Source of the DNA: Prunus persica | Taxonomy: Eukaryota > Streptophyta > Magnoliopsida > Rosales > Rosaceae | Assembly: GCF_000346465.2 (NCBI RefSeq) | Contig: NC_034013.1 | Coordinates: 9,371,154 to 9,435,153, forward strand | DNA length: 64,000 nucleotides | Direction of reading: 5' to 3' | Shown here: piece after piece, positions 24,251 to 37,814 of the stretch | Layout of the letters: each line of letters opens with the position of its first letter | How positions within the stretch are numbered: position 1 is the first letter of the stretch | Position numbers and translations under genes: made by a program | The notes under the pieces: model-generated | Databases searched by the model: none | What the model was told of the DNA's origin: nothing | What the model saw: only the letters and a program-made list of their open reading frames with translations

Positions 24251-27200
24251 CACGGGTAAAAAAAAAAAAAAAACTTACATGTAACAGTTGTATACGTATA
24301 AATGATCATATTGTATATACTCGTTACGTGTAAGTTATAATGATTTGATACAATTGTCTAAGAATTGTGGCTTTGATTTTGAAAATGTAGATTTTATTCT
24401 TGAAATGTCAACCCTTGCTCATTACTATACATGAACAATACTGATATGATGCTTAACAAAAGTACCTAACTTTTTTTTTCTTCTTTTGCTTTTGTTTTTC
24501 TGTTATTGCCCAGAAAACCATTATTATGTCTATGACTTTCTTTATTTGTGGTTCCCCAACAGTTCTTAAACCACTTTCCCTAATTTTGGTGCCTCAATTA
24601 ACGCATACATTCTCTTCAGGCTACAACAGTGCGTTGCGTATGCCTTAATCATTGGAGTTTATATATGATATCAGTGTTCAACTAATTTTGAGTTTATAAT
24701 CTTTAAAATTAGATGCTAATGAGAATTGAGTTATAAACTAATCTGCAGCAAAATTAGTGACACTCAAGTACTTACACTAACCCATGATTTATTTAGTTTT
24801 TTTGGACAAATTTTGATAACAAAACATGTATCAATGCATCATTCATCATTTCATAGTTTTTTTTTAAATTTATAAATATAAGCGATATTGTGAGAGGGTG
24901 GGAATCAAACACGTGATCTCATCAGATGCATGAATAAATACTATTAACCACCGGAGATGCATACCATCATTTGTTAACACTAATAAGGTTTTCCATCCCA
25001 TTTTACATGGGTTAGGTTAGAAATACAACTTCTACTCTTCTAGTATTACAATTTATTTATTTTTCCTTTTTAAAATTCTTCCACTCATGCTCTCTTTCAA
25101 TTTTGTGACTTGTTAGGTGTACTACACCAACAATTGTGTATTGTAATTGCATCACATGGGAAAAACAAATATTTTTATAAGAATTTAAGGGGAAGTCCCA
25201 CTTAATTTCTTTTGTCCTAAGCAACCCAATTAGTTGGGAATACATACATGATGCACCCACCAAATCTAATTTCCAGATTCTATACAGTGAGTAATTATAA
25301 AGTGACTAAAGCTGATACTGAGTATTGAGTACTAATGAGACATTTGGGCAAATGGGTAGTGGTTGGGTATGAAACTTTACTGAAATGACAACTTTCTTCT
25401 ACATTGCTAAAAAGCCCAAAAGGTGTATGAAACTTTGAAGTTGAAGTGAGAAAGATGAAGGGTAATTTAGGGTTCTTAGTTCCAGTCTTTCTATATAGTA
25501 TATGGACTACAAAATGAAGCACACACTTTGGTACATATGATATAAAATTACTGACAAAGAAGACATAATCAAATGAAAGCACAATTGACTGCTGAAAAAA
25601 GCCCCAAAAGGAAAAGGTTAAAAATCAAGGGGTGCTGAATCAAATTATGGTAATTGGAGATTTTGCCCCCACCATGAGAATTCTGTCAATGCCACCAAAA
25701 GCAAGCCACATTTTTAACATTAGTCAAATCATAAGCACCACAGTCATAAGAACTTAATAATATTGTTTAGTGTTAATTTTCTTATACTGACTTTTTCTTT
25801 AATATTTAGGATCTGTAACTGTTAATTTAATCCGATGAGTAGAATATTAAGAAGAGAATGCTAGCTACTTTTTCTCGATTTGTCTTTCTAAATTACTTTT
25901 TTACCTAATATTTTGACATGTGAATTCTACTTAAACAAGAAACAAAATACGAATTAAAAAGATAAACGGGAGAAGGACAATCGAGAAAGATAGCTAGCAA
26001 TTTGATATTAAAAAAGTAATTAGGATTATGAGGGGCTAGTAATAGGATAATGACGCAGTTGAAAGAAATGGAAAGTAGAGTAGAGTAGCAATGATTTCGT
26101 TGGTTGTCTGTGAAAGGTGAGTGTTAACTAACTAAAGCTTTAATTAAATAATTAACCAAAATTGATTCATGTAGATGAGATAGAAATTAAAAGGCTGCTA
26201 TTCATATTGTGACATTTCCTCTGTGTGCACGTGAGCAGTTTCCTTCAGACTTTTTTTTCACAGTTTTCGTTGGTGGTTCCTAATCTAAACTACGCCCGAA
26301 ATTATAACATTTGCTTCTAATGTTAATCATGATTATCTCAAATCTACAAGAGTCTTTGCCACATGCTTTAAACCAAATTATGACAATGTTTCTTTTTTCA
26401 ACACAAGCAAGACATTAGAGAAGGAGGATTCGAACACGGGACCTTAAAAATTAGTAGCACGCGCTGGGCTGTGGGGGCTTTTTTTTTTTTTTTTTTTTTT
26501 TTTGGTCTTCGCCTAGAGTCCCCAGAATCTTGCTCAGTTTTTATCTGATGCAGATGATGGACCATGAGATCATGCATGCAGCCAAGCTGCAACTGCAAGT
26601 AATCACAAACAAAACAATTATGAATTCCAATCCGGCAGTCAATAGCATCAGCCCCAGAAAAAAAAAAAACAAAAACAAAAAAGAACAACCAGCAGTGCAG
26701 CAGCAGACTAAAAGTGGACCACGTGACTAGAACAAGTCTTCTTTCTAAGACTAGAAGTTGATCAGATTTTTTCTCCTGCTCAGTCTGAGTCAAGACTCAA
26801 GTCTGATCAGTCACCAACTTTCACAGATTTCGCAGGATCATGTGATGAGCTGAATGAATGGTCCAACTCTCGTCACCTTCTTTTTGTTTTTGGTTTTGTT
26901 CTCTTGCGTTGTTCTGTTTTTCTTTTCATCTATGACAAGGTACCATTTAACCAAATTTGAAAGTAAAATAAAATAGAATTCCTTGTACCAATCAATTACC
27001 CAACATGCTAAGATTCTGTGTTTGTTTGGTAATTGATCGGGTACATAAGCGTATGGCACCATTCTCTCATTAGACTCAATATTAGACTCATTTGTCACTT
27101 GGTGGGATGGGAGACGTCCTCCATTTCTCATCCTTTTCCAGCCTCAAATTTCTCCAATTTTATGTCATGCACAACCAGTAAAATCCCATAGTGAATTTTC

Positions 27201-30200
27201 TTAGCTTCATGGGTTAGGAGACTCAACCTAAAATCAATTGGCGACGAATAACAATTCTGTACTTTTATAATTTGGCATCTTCCAACCTCAAAAAGAGAGA
27301 AATATCATTATACTAAAATTGCAAAACTTTAATAAGATATGGGTGAAAATTACATAAAATTAAGAGGAGATACTTTTTGACTTCCCACTTTTTTGTCGGA
27401 AGCAAACTAACTTCATTCAAATCAGATAAACATCTTATAAGCAGCCAAAAATGCTGAAAATTTGTAGTGCAACTATATGACCTCGTTTTGTAAACATCAC
27501 CAAAAAAAATATCTACCATGTGAAATAACAGTGAAAGTATATATTTATTTTCAATATTGATTTCTCTGTGAGAAATGAAGCGTGCCAATCGAGGAGCTGA
27601 CCTCTGTAGTAAAAATTGGTGGTCCATGGATCATACTATTTGGTTTGAAACTATATTAATTATGTGACAGTCTGGTTCCAATAACATAATTTGGTTTGAA
27701 ACTATAAAATTTGGATAATTCATTGCCAGTTGTGATTATAAATTCTTTTGATGTTATGATGCTGATTCTGCTGAAGCTGTAAATGAAGATAGGCCTGGTA
27801 AGTGCTTGTCTTTGGTAAGAAAAGAAAACAACAAGGACCACAAGCTTGCAAAGCCCCAACAGCCAGCACTGGCATGGCTGCATGGGTTAGGAAATTTAGA
27901 AGAAAAAACAAAGAAAGATAATTAACTAGTTAGGTTACTACTGCAAGAGTAGATTATAAGAAAATTATTTCAACATCTCAACTACTTCATCATGCTTTCG
28001 TTTTTAACTTCTAATTATATTACGACGCGTGGTGAATTGAGATGATACAAATAACAGTACTTTTATAATAAGTCAATTGCGTTAATCATTCTCCTGAAGG
28101 TTAAGTTCACACCAATAATTACAGCCTTAGCCATAAATTTCACATAATCCCCACTGCTAATCATATATTCTCTTTCTGTGAGTTGATTGTAACTAAAATC
28201 AACATTTATTTTTTGGTCGAAATAAAATGAACATTTTATGTAAAAACTAAGAAAGCAAAGAAAAAAAGAGATTGATAATGAGTAGCATTGGAATAGGGAA
28301 GATTCTTGTATAAAGAGAGTGTCTTCCTATGATTAGTATTATATTTCCTTTCCCTTTTACAGCAGAAGAATGAGTGGGGAGGGGGAGGGAGAGAGAGAGA
28401 CACACACACAGAGAGAGGCATAGTTGGTGAGCAGTCAGTGTTAGTGACCTCTGCCGACAAGGATTTCTGTCTCTCACAAAAAAAGAGTAATTAGGAGGTA
28501 ATTAATATATTAATACCATAATTAATTCTGTCTACTTTTCTACTCACTTCACTCAACCATCCAAAAGTGAAAGAGAGAGGGAGAGAGAGACCCACATGAA
28601 TACTTGATTGTGAGGTGGTGGGTGTGAGTCGGTGAGTTTTGAAATTAACCACAGCAGATAAAGAGAGATTTTCTAGCTGTGCAGTTTCTTGAGAAGAAAA
28701 AAAAACAAAAAAGAAAGATCTGCGGTGCAGAGAGCAGAATGAGAACAGCATGCATGAAAAGATGCTGAAAGAACCTGTTATAGGTTTCCCTAATTGGGAA
28801 ACAACTTTACCTGGAATGAAAAAAGAGCAGGTGACTAGCTATTTTGTCAATCGGTTGGTTCCCATAGTCATTACCAAATAGTACGGCTGTACCATATACC
28901 ATTCTGCAATTTGCGACTCTTTTCAATAATAAAGATCTCCATAATTTGGCTTCTCAATTACAAGTAATAGGTAATTACGTGACCTAGATTTACACAACAT
29001 TTGCGTTTCAGAATAAAAAATGAGAGTTGTTATTGACATTCTAGAAAAGTCGCCTTATATTTCTTTCGTACGTTTTTGTTAAAAAAGAATGCATGATGGT
29101 TTTTCTTAAATAACAATAAGAGTTCCAAAAAGAATAAATAAATAAATAATTATGTGTAAACCATGTGGTTGTAAACAAGTGAATAGACAACTACATATAC
29201 ATAGACACGATATCGATGCATACATCAGTTTCCAAGACCACTAGCTGTTAAATATGTAGTTTTTCAACTCCAAGAGGACTAAACAAGTCAAGGACCCTAG
29301 ATGAAAAATGAGCCTAAAACTTGGACTGTTGCATCGTTCTCAAGCATCTTCTGTGTTGCTTCATGCCGACAGTCTTCTTTTGCAATTGGGTTCTTTCAAC
29401 ACCTTTCTTGCAATCATGGGAAGCATCGCCCAATGACTCTCTCTCTGCATGAACAACTTTCATGAAGCTTTGGAATGTTTAAAAGAGAAGTTATCCCAAA
29501 AACAAAGCTCTGTTATTTGATTTGATGGCAGAAAAGAAACCCTCTGATCCTATCTCCATGACCAAACCAAAGCTTGGAAAAAGACTTCCACTTCTCTCAG
29601 TTTTTTTTTTTTCATGGTGAGGTGGGGGGCTCCACTTTTTCTAAGGACACAAAAACCAGAACCAAATAAAAGTGGATGAGATAGAAACAGTTAGAAGTGC
29701 TCCTCCAGCTCTAAAGCTTTTTATGCTTGAGGTCTTTACAAGGCTGTTGTTGACCCCCACACTTTTCTGAAACTCAGCTTGCCATTCACCCAACCCATTT
29801 AGTGCAAAGCTCTCTGCTCCTCTCTGCAAAGGACACGTCATTGCAGAAATTTCAGGTCAAAAATCCTTTCTTTGGATCCCTTTTTGGCAAACCCTTCTTT
29901 TGTCATGGTCCAATGGTTATGCTAACAACCAACCATCTTAAGGTGGCCTCTCCAGTCCAATAATATCTTTGTCGAATGCTTCTGCTAAAAAAGAGAGGAG
30001 ATAACATTAGCATAATTCTATCCAGCTAATTATGCAGCTCACATAACTGTAGTTAGTGATTTCACATCTAAACAGAAGTTGTCAACACATAGCAAAACTT
30101 TTCTGGTTTGGCAGATTGGATAAATCCAAACTCCAAACCCACAACATTTCTGTGATTAGACTCGAAGAACAACTAGATTCAAGTCCTTCAGGAACCTAAA

Positions 30201-31329
30201 GAAAAGTAAAATTCAACACCAGAAGTGGTAAGAAACTGAAATTTTTATGAGTTGGGTTTTTGACTGGGCAGGTATTTTGATTGAAGAAGTAAAAGGCATG
30301 TCTAAGCATAACAACTAGAGATATTCATAAGAAACAAGATCATTCAGTCATTTTATTGTCTTGGTACGAGGATGTTGATTGAATAAGACCTCTAGATAAG
30401 CAAATGAGGACCACAAGACCCTCTGGCTTCTAATTCCTAAAAGATAAGCTGCAAGGTTTTGGGTGAAACCCTTCTCATGATTCTTCACCTACAGAACAAA
30501 GGAAAAGGGTTTGACTCTACACTTTAATCTAAAATTTCAGTTGGACTGTTGGACGATTTTGAAGATAAATTTTGCAACTTTTTCAGACAGAAAGTCAATT
30601 CCCTTTGTAAAAAATACACTTCATCAATAATGGCAACATGGAGGAGCTATTATTATGACAGTTGAATTACAGAGCACCTTCTGCTTAGGATGCAAAAAAT
30701 GGCTCCTGCAGTTTAAAAGCAAGATAATTGATGCAGTCAGTGATACCTTGTTCAGAAAGAAGAAAAATCACATAATTGCTTTACGCAAATTACAAGCCAA
30801 ATCAAAATAGCTACATAATCTATCCATGAGAAAGATGACAACACCCACATGTTCGCAAGATTATAGTTCTTTAATTATAGCTTAATTAGTTTAAACTCTA
30901 TTTTAAAAAGCAGGAGGAAAAAGAAAAGGTCAATCTGGAGATTTGATATTAAAACAAAGGAGAAATAATAAAACCTTCCCCTTTACAAAATATTATTTAT
31001 CTCAAAGTACTTGAGGTACAAAAATTTTACATCCTTCCTGTTCTTAGCTCAGCATCCTCTTTCTTCACAAACAAGAAGTGTTCCTTTTCAGCAAACCCAA
31101 AAACTTCAAAATCATGCTAGGGTGAAAATGGGCAGTGGCTCAAATCATGAGGCTGTGCAGTACTAGAAATACAAATTCAATCCCTACAGTGTCCCTCTTT
31201 CCCTGACCTTACTGCCCTAAAATCTTCTGGAGAGTAAGTAAACAGGTACAACATGAAGAAAAAAAAAATAGTGAAAAGAATTCAATAAATCCTACAAATT
31301 TCAATTTCTACTCAAGGAAAAAAAAAAAG
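24250..31329. other. Long gene-poor intergenic region
   Basis: About 7 kb in which I see no convincing gene. Contents: homopolymer tracts (T-run near 26479-26502), a SINE-like stretch at 26395-26490, LINE-tail-like T-rich starts near 27385 and 28209, and GA/CA-rich microsatellites at about 28375-28420 and 28565-28590. From 31329 down to about 31000 is the probable 3' UTR of the hAT-derived gene. Short frames such as 29641-29841, 28236-28477 and 26398-26793 have no recognisable domain. No plant miRNA that I know by sequence was spotted. Confidence 0.5.
26395..26490 (-). repeat. SINE-like fragment with a B-box motif
   Basis: On the minus strand GGTCCCGTGTTCGAATCCTCC contains GTTCGAATCC, a perfect polymerase III B-box core, preceded by AGCCCAGCGCGTGCT. 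A long T-run on the plus strand abuts it. A tRNA-derived SINE remnant is plausible. The A box is unclear. Confidence 0.4.
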
Positions 31330-33657
31330 TTACACTGAGGATGTATCAACAAGAACTTCAGTTAACACATCATCCTCACCGTTTGCTAAGGCAAGTAGCT
31401 CTGCATCCTTATCTTCATCACAGGAAAAATCCCGCCTCTCAAGTTTGGAATGAGCTGCAATGAATATCAACTTCTGTGCCTTGTCCATGCCCACCCTTGA
31501 GTGCCCATGGGCAGACACCCATCTCAATAAAGACCAATTGCATTTGAACCCACATGAAGTTGCATGTAGGAAGATGAGCCTAACTGCAACTTTCCCTAGT
31601 GACTTAAATTCAGTGAGGTATGTCTCCCACACAAGCCGACTGCTCTGTGGGTTAGCTATTTTCATCTTGCCTGTAATGGGATCCCTTTCCTTCATCTGTA
31701 CAGCACGTGCATATACCGGATCAAGCCCTTCTGTTCTCCATTTCATGAGTTCCATTAGTGCAATATGGGCCTCCTCCCTCGTCACAAGCCGGGTTATGAG
31801 CTTGTCCACATCCTTCTCCTGCTCTGGTGTCAACAATTTGAAAGGTGGAAGATACTTCCCACTATTATCCCTAATCAAATAAAGTGGATCAAGTATAAAT
31901 GCTGCAGCCCAAGCTGGATGGTAATTCTTCTTGAACCGCCTTTCAATCACCTTCTCCACCGGTTCTTCGGCAATGTGGAAATTGGAACACCAATCCTTCA
32001 CTTTTGCTCTTAGCTCATCCCAAAGTGGGAGGCATTTCCCAACCAGTGGCCTCTCTGTTTCAATTTCTTGAGCCATATCCTTGATCAACTTAACCAAGGA
32101 ATGCACTGCCTCCAATTCATTCCAAAACCCCACATCCCCAATCATCTCAGCAACTTCCCTAGCTGTTGGGTCCTCCATGGACGCCACTTTATAAGATTCA
32201 TCCAGCAGGACCAACTGAAGTGCTCTGGCTGAGCTCAGAATATCCTCAAGCATTACATGCACTGATCCAAAGTTGAACATTTCAAACTCACGCAAGGGCA
32301 CTCTTAATAACCCAGCATGACCATATTCTTGGGACTGATACTTATGAAAGCTACTCCTAACCTGAGACTTGTTATTCACGAAATTTGCAAGCTTGAAACA
32401 ATTTTCAGTCACAGCCTTAAACAATGGAAGTTCCTTACTGAAATCCTTAATCAAACTATTGAACCCCTGAAACTGACAAGAAAGATTAACCATCCAGTGA
32501 TTCTGAGTCTCTAAATTCCTCAATGCCTTGGACTTAAACTTGTCTGCTACTATTCCTACACACTGCTGCACAACATTCCCACAAATGCTTGTCACTGTGT
32601 CCCACAAAACCTCCTCAGCATACGTAGAAGGCACAGAGCCACCCACAAACACAGCTCTCCTGTACAAACTAGTCCCATTGGGAAGATTCACAGTCAAATT
32701 CACAAGACCATCCTCCCCAAACGCACCAAAGCTCTTGTTCTTCCACCCATCAGAGGCAACCTGAAAGAACATGGCGTCTCTAATTCTGGCCTCTGACTCG
32801 GCCTTAGCTTCCTCAAACTTAGCATCGAGTCTCGACCCAGTGAACTCCCTCCGAGAAATCGACGGTAAACCCACCTGGTTGAGAAAAGCTCTGAACTTTG
32901 GGTGCTCAAGGCTCGAAAACGAGACCGACCCACAAGACTCAAACACCCAATCAGCCAAAAAATCAAGCGCAAATTCCACCTGGGTCTTACTCAGCGTCGG
33001 CCCAGGTGAAGTTTTGGGACTCTTGAGCTTCTTCACACTGTCCTCCAGCATCGCCAGAGCTCCCAAGTCGTCTTTCCCACCGGATAACACCAAATGCGGC
33101 TGATGGGTCACAGCCGTTACCGCCGTCTGAGCAGTCGCCGTCGTCGGAGAGTAAGTGAGCTCGCCGCAGAACCGAGTCGGGTCCACTATCGCAAGCGGGG
33201 GAACATGGTACGACGACGTCGAGGCCGAAACGGAAACCGAAGACGAGCTTCGCTTCCGATGGTTATGGTGGACCGGAGTGGGAGAAGGGGGCAAGTTGAT
33301 CGTGGAAGAAGGCGAGAGAGACGAAATGGGTTTGGCGACGGAGTTGAAATTGGGGCAAGTCCCGCGCTTTAAATGCTCGGAGGCGGTGCGCGACGGGTTC
33401 GAGGCGGAGAAAACGGCGTCGCATAGGGAGCACCGGAGCTTCACCGCCTTGGGCAACCCAGTATCGGTGTTGTGGACCAGCATAGGCTCCAAGTGAGCCC
33501 AGTACCAAGCCCCTTTGCCCTTTATCGCCTTCGTCCGTACCATCACAAGCCCTTCGTACCTCTTGTGCACGGCTTTGGCCGCCGCCTCGTCGGCCGACGC
33601 TGACGTGTCCACCCCCAGAACTCCCACGGCCTGAGTGGTGGTGTTGGTAGCCGCCAT
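31330..33657 (-). CDS. Domesticated hAT-transposase protein (BED finger, DUF659, hAT-C)
   Basis: Intronless, 775 codons from the ATG at 33657 (MAATNTTTQAVG). The frame opens 23 codons earlier, but that extension is a phenylalanine run encoded by a poly(T) tract and is unlikely to be used. N-terminus: a BED-type zinc finger, CSLCDAVF with HLKRGTC. Middle: DUF659, with QVASDGWKNKSFGAFGE and VGIVADKFKSKALRNLE in the positions of the RNase H-like core. C-terminus: the hAT dimerisation block, NWSLLRWVSAHGHSRVGMDK. The usual C-x2-H of the third catalytic region is replaced (LSCQFQGFNSLIKDF). No terminal repeats flank the gene. This fits a domesticated nuclear DNA-binding protein of unknown function, like Arabidopsis At1g12380 and At1g62870, rather than an active transposase. 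Confidence 0.88.
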   Translation of the reverse strand: MAATNTTTQAVGVLGVDTSASADEAAAKAVHKRYEGLVMVRTKAIKGKGAWYWAHLEPMLVHNTDTGLPKAVKLRCSLCDAVFSASNPSRTASEHLKRGTCPNFNSVAKPISSLSPSSTINLPPSPTPVHHNHRKRSSSSVSVSASTSSYHVPPLAIVDPTRFCGELTYSPTTATAQTAVTAVTHQPHLVLSGGKDDLGALAMLEDSVKKLKSPKTSPGPTLSKTQVEFALDFLADWVFESCGSVSFSSLEHPKFRAFLNQVGLPSISRREFTGSRLDAKFEEAKAESEARIRDAMFFQVASDGWKNKSFGAFGEDGLVNLTVNLPNGTSLYRRAVFVGGSVPSTYAEEVLWDTVTSICGNVVQQCVGIVADKFKSKALRNLETQNHWMVNLSCQFQGFNSLIKDFSKELPLFKAVTENCFKLANFVNNKSQVRSSFHKYQSQEYGHAGLLRVPLREFEMFNFGSVHVMLEDILSSARALQLVLLDESYKVASMEDPTAREVAEMIGDVGFWNELEAVHSLVKLIKDMAQEIETERPLVGKCLPLWDELRAKVKDWCSNFHIAEEPVEKVIERRFKKNYHPAWAAAFILDPLYLIRDNSGKYLPPFKLLTPEQEKDVDKLITRLVTREEAHIALMELMKWRTEGLDPVYARAVQMKERDPITGKMKIANPQSSRLVWETYLTEFKSLGKVAVRLIFLHATSCGFKCNWSLLRWVSAHGHSRVGMDKAQKLIFIAAHSKLERRDFSCDEDKDAELLALANGEDDVLTEVLVDTSSV

Positions 33658-34420
33658 TACCGAGGACCCAAGTGAGAAAAAGAGAAGAAAAAAAAAAAAA
33701 AAAAAGCAGGGCAGAGTTGTAGGCACGCTAGCGAAATTTCAAGACTTTGAGGTGGTTGAATTGCAAAATCATGCAATTGGCCAGCCTCTTGTGACCATCG
33801 TCGTTGAAAGGAACACGACGGCGTTTTTGGGGTGGTGGCATTTGGCCGGAGAAGGAGAAAGCAGCGGGGTTGGGCGGGTCTCCATTACCCGACCCGGCGA
33901 TCTGGATATCTCAGACTCAGACTGAGATGGGTTTGGTTTGGTTCACTTAAGCTGCATATTTCTTTCTTTTTTTTCCTTTTTTTTTTTTGGTTGAAATTTT
34001 CTTGTTTGAGAGAGGCTCTGTCTCTCAGAGAAAAGAGAAATAGGGACAAAACCCAAGTGAAAGAGATGTTATGTAAGGTGCTCAGTGGAGGGCACGTGAA
34101 TTCACGCGCCACCACGGTGAGCGTGGGGAAACATGGGTGCGTTTCGTTGATGGAATTGGAAACTACGACCGTGCGGTCACCGTGAGGTAATATTAATAAT
34201 GCCAACACTCACAGTCTCACACGGACAGAAACAGTACCTGACATTGATCATCACCCCCTCCTCATTGGAGCGTGACCCGCACGTGCCACGCAGGGTTTTG
34301 GGGTTTTTGCTTTCATTATTATTTTTATTATTTTTATTTTTTTTGCTCTCTTCACTTTTCTTTTCTGTGTGTTGTTGGGTCTTGTTTGTGGGTCCTTGTG
34401 GGGAAGGGCTTTCTTTGTCT
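33658..34420 (-). promoter_or_regulatory. 5' region of the hAT-derived gene with two G-boxes
   Basis: Two CACGTG cores lie upstream of the start, at 34093-34098 and 34280-34285. A long pyrimidine/purine tract (about 33680-33705) falls in the presumed leader. No TATA box was assigned and regulation by G-box factors is inferred only. Confidence 0.35.
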
Positions 34421-34731
34421 GTTTCTTTCTTTTTCTTTTCTTTCCGCAGATTACATAATTTTATTTTAAAAAAATTTTCTCTTGTTCAATTTAAAATTTT
34501 ATTGAATTTTTAAAATATTTTTAAATAGGAAAAATGGGGACCATTTCTGATTTTTTTTTCCCCACAAGTTAATTTAGGTTTCCTATTGTGACTTGTTGTT
34601 CATGTGGTTTTTATTCAGGATGGAGACATAAAAGGGCAACCTAGGAATTCAAGAATTCCAACCAGTTCCTTCTGGGCCAGTGTTGACCAAGACAAGGAAA
34701 GAGAATTTGCCTTGAAAAAGGTCACCAAATG

Positions 34732-34732
<1 letters not shown>

Positions 34733-34780
<48 letters not shown>
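34733..34780. repeat. (CT)n microsatellite
   Basis: About 23 uninterrupted CT dinucleotides. The flanking open frames on both strands are artefacts of it. Confidence 0.95.
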
Positions 34781-34783
<3 letters not shown>

Positions 34784-36354
34784 CTTTTCTGATTATTTAA
34801 TGATGTCATAGATATTATAGCATTGTTTTATTTACCACAATAATTATATATTATATTTTATGTCGGAATGCATCTAGTACAGCCTCTTCTTTTTATATCT
34901 ATTTACTGTTTTCATTTTTTAGTGTGTAATTTTAAAAGCCTCAAAGAGTAGAGTAGGTGGGTAGCTGCCATTCATGGCCCAAGTGAGAGGCTGTGTACAT
35001 CTTGACACAATTCCTTTTGATTCATGAACTTGCTTTTTTATATTGGATTGGATCCCTGTGGTTTATGTTTTCTCACTCACTACCTGTCATATATCTAATA
35101 AGGATATACTCAATTGTCAATTAGCTGTTAATTTAATTATATTTTTTGAAAATTTATTGCGAAATGTGTCAAGTTCGAATTCTAAATTTTACAGATTAAA
35201 AATAAAAGAATACGACGGTAAATATTTCATAACACTGTAGAAATTAGAAATTGTTTAAACATTAAAAGAAGTATCACGTTCAAATATTTTATTTATTAAC
35301 TAAAAAATAACAAGTAATAACTCCGTGTAGAAATATAATAATATCAGTGTACGAGAAATTTGGGGAGTTAGATACAACTCTCACCCTCTCTGATTTTTGA
35401 ATTCGGTTTTGGGGCATTGTCCTGGCAACCAAATTGAGCATGAGTTGATTGGGAAATTAAATAGAGTTTCTTTTAGCCACCAAAGTGTCCATAAGCTAAT
35501 TAAGAATTAATCACGGTTCACAACTGATGTTGTCAATAAAATTGACCCAGTAGTCAATTCCAATGGGTCAATAGCCACATGCCCAACTGTCATCCACGTT
35601 CTGATGACCCAACCCATAAAACGGATTTGAAGTCTTTGCCTTCAATTACATATAAAGGATTTGATGCCTTTAACCCAAATTAGTTGGTCGTGTTGTCTTG
35701 TTCACATTTAAATTCTAAGTATCACTTATAAAGAGAGGCATTGATTAAGCCCTAATTAAGAGTTTGGTTTTTGGTATTTTTTTTTTAAATATAAGCGATA
35801 GTCTAAACTCGAGAGGAGATGAATTTCTCACACACACGCACTCAACTGATGACGTGATATAGTATTATTAAAAAAGATTATTTGTAGATCCTCTTGTTTT
35901 GGCTCAACATATACGGCAAAAGGAATGCCAACAACATTGCAATTTTGGTAAGAAATAAATCCCTCATGGGCTTTGTCATTTTCAAAACTTGATATTTCTC
36001 AAGAATGGCAAGGATGTTTTTAGTTTTAAAATGCAGAGGTCTTTGTCCACTTCGCTATTTCAGGTTCTCCTTTTGGCCTTTGGATTTCGGATTTGACAAA
36101 TCTCAGATTGAACACATGTTTATAATAAACCTTGTGGATAGAGATATGTCAAATCTCAGATTCAGAGTTTCATTAGTAACACATGTTTTGGCTCCTCTTC
36201 CTCTCCAAGCTCCCAGTAGCTTACCTTTAATACTTTTTTATTGAAGAAAAAAATGTAGGCTATGATGAAATATTGGGTCTACCACCACCAGATGTTGAAT
36301 GGTTAATTTGCTCAAAAGTTTACGCTATCATGAAAATTTGAAATGATGGATTTA

Positions 36355-36430
36355 TTTATTCAACATTTGGTACAAAAACGACTTTCACTAGTAAATTATT
36401 CAACATTTGGTATAAAAACGAATTTCAAAT
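36355..36430. repeat. Imperfect direct duplication of about 35 bp
   Basis: TTATTCAACATTTGGTACAA followed by AAACGACTTTCA is repeated as TTATTCAACATTTGGTATAA followed by AAACGAATTTCA, separated by about 15 bases. Confidence 0.8.
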
Positions 36431-37777
36431 GATGCTCAATCTGTTTATCTCGTGCTCTAACGCGGTTTATGTTAATCTAAATTATACTTGATTGATTTTG
36501 TTATAGATAACATTGAATCTCATTTGTTTTTAGTAAGTATTAACAACGTATCTATGTATAGACACTTAATTAATTTGGTGAGTCGAGAATGGTATTATTA
36601 TTAGTATAAAATTATTGTCATTCAAGATTTGATTCGTTAATATTATAATCGAAACACATTACGTGACGTCAAATTATCCCACACAAAATGAGACTTGTAA
36701 AATATGTACTGGATCATACATACACTTCTACAAGAAAACATACACTTTGACCAAACGCATGGATTAAAACATGGAAAGATGCATGGTTGCTGAAGTGTTG
36801 TAGTCTCCGAACTCATTCACTGGGCATTATTAACTTTACATTGGTGCAATCTTCTTTTGTTTTCTCGTATTTTACAGTAGTGCAATCACTCTCATATACT
36901 TTGATTATTTTTCATTTTTATTATGCTAGCTAGACAAAAAAATAATAATATTAAAATAAAATGAGGATAATGCGATGTGTCGTGACTAGTCGGGATATTC
37001 GTAGGATTTATGTCCCGATATAATCCATTAAATAGGTGTTTTTTTTTTCTTTTTTCTGTCATGAACTTGGAAGCTTGAAAGAAAACTGAAAGGATTCAAA
37101 TCCAATTTCTATTTGCCGTATTTATTTGCAAATCGCAATGTTGTCACATTTCAATTATGGTTATGAGCTGGAACCTTCCAAAAGTTTTTGTGTAAACACC
37201 AAAAAAATTATATTGTTGTTTCCTCTTGAAGCAAATAGGTGTTTTGCCCGACAAAAGGTTGAATTTTGTGTCCAATATGAGGGTTAAATGTTTTTACCGC
37301 TCTAATTAATTGAGCTATTCCAGCTGATTATCTTAGTTTTTCATATTTTCTCCAATTCTATTTTTTTTTTCGTCAATAATAATTTCGTTTAGTGACGTCT
37401 AGTTATATTTGACTGAAAAAAATCCTAAATTTAAATCCACGTAGAAGAGTTTGTAATACTATAGAATAAAAATAAAAGTCTTATTTTGTTTAATTGTCGG
37501 GCTGAAACTAGGTCAAGATCAAAACAGGGCTTTGAAATCAATTTTGTGTTGTTAATTATGGATAATGGTTTCTAATTCCAATTGATATATTATGTTGTTA
37601 GATGATGAATGTAAAAAATCAATCATACATTTACAGAAAACATATTCATTTTAAAAGTCCAACAACATACCATCAATCACTTATAGTTGTTGTCAAGAGA
37701 TATCCATCCATGTGTTTGTGTTTGGTTAGGAACCTAAATCCATGACGAAAGTGAGGAGAGATACTAGGATACAACCG

Positions 37778-37780
<3 letters not shown>

Positions 37781-37811
<31 letters not shown>
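37781..37811. repeat. (AT)n microsatellite
   Basis: About 15 AT dinucleotides in a row within intergenic DNA. Confidence 0.9.

Positions 37812-37814
<3 letters not shown>

Noticed and set aside
29641..29841. 66-codon minus-strand frame in a slightly GC-richer patch
   Set aside because: No domain, no neighbouring exon and no recognisable small peptide signature.
24250..31329. A miRNA gene in the long intergenic region
   Set aside because: I scanned for common plant miRNA sequences from memory and saw none; a small-RNA mapping would be decisive.
33658..33726. 23-codon N-terminal extension of the hAT-derived protein, resembling a signal peptide
   Set aside because: It is a Phe run encoded by a poly(T) tract in the leader; the conserved family start is at 33657.
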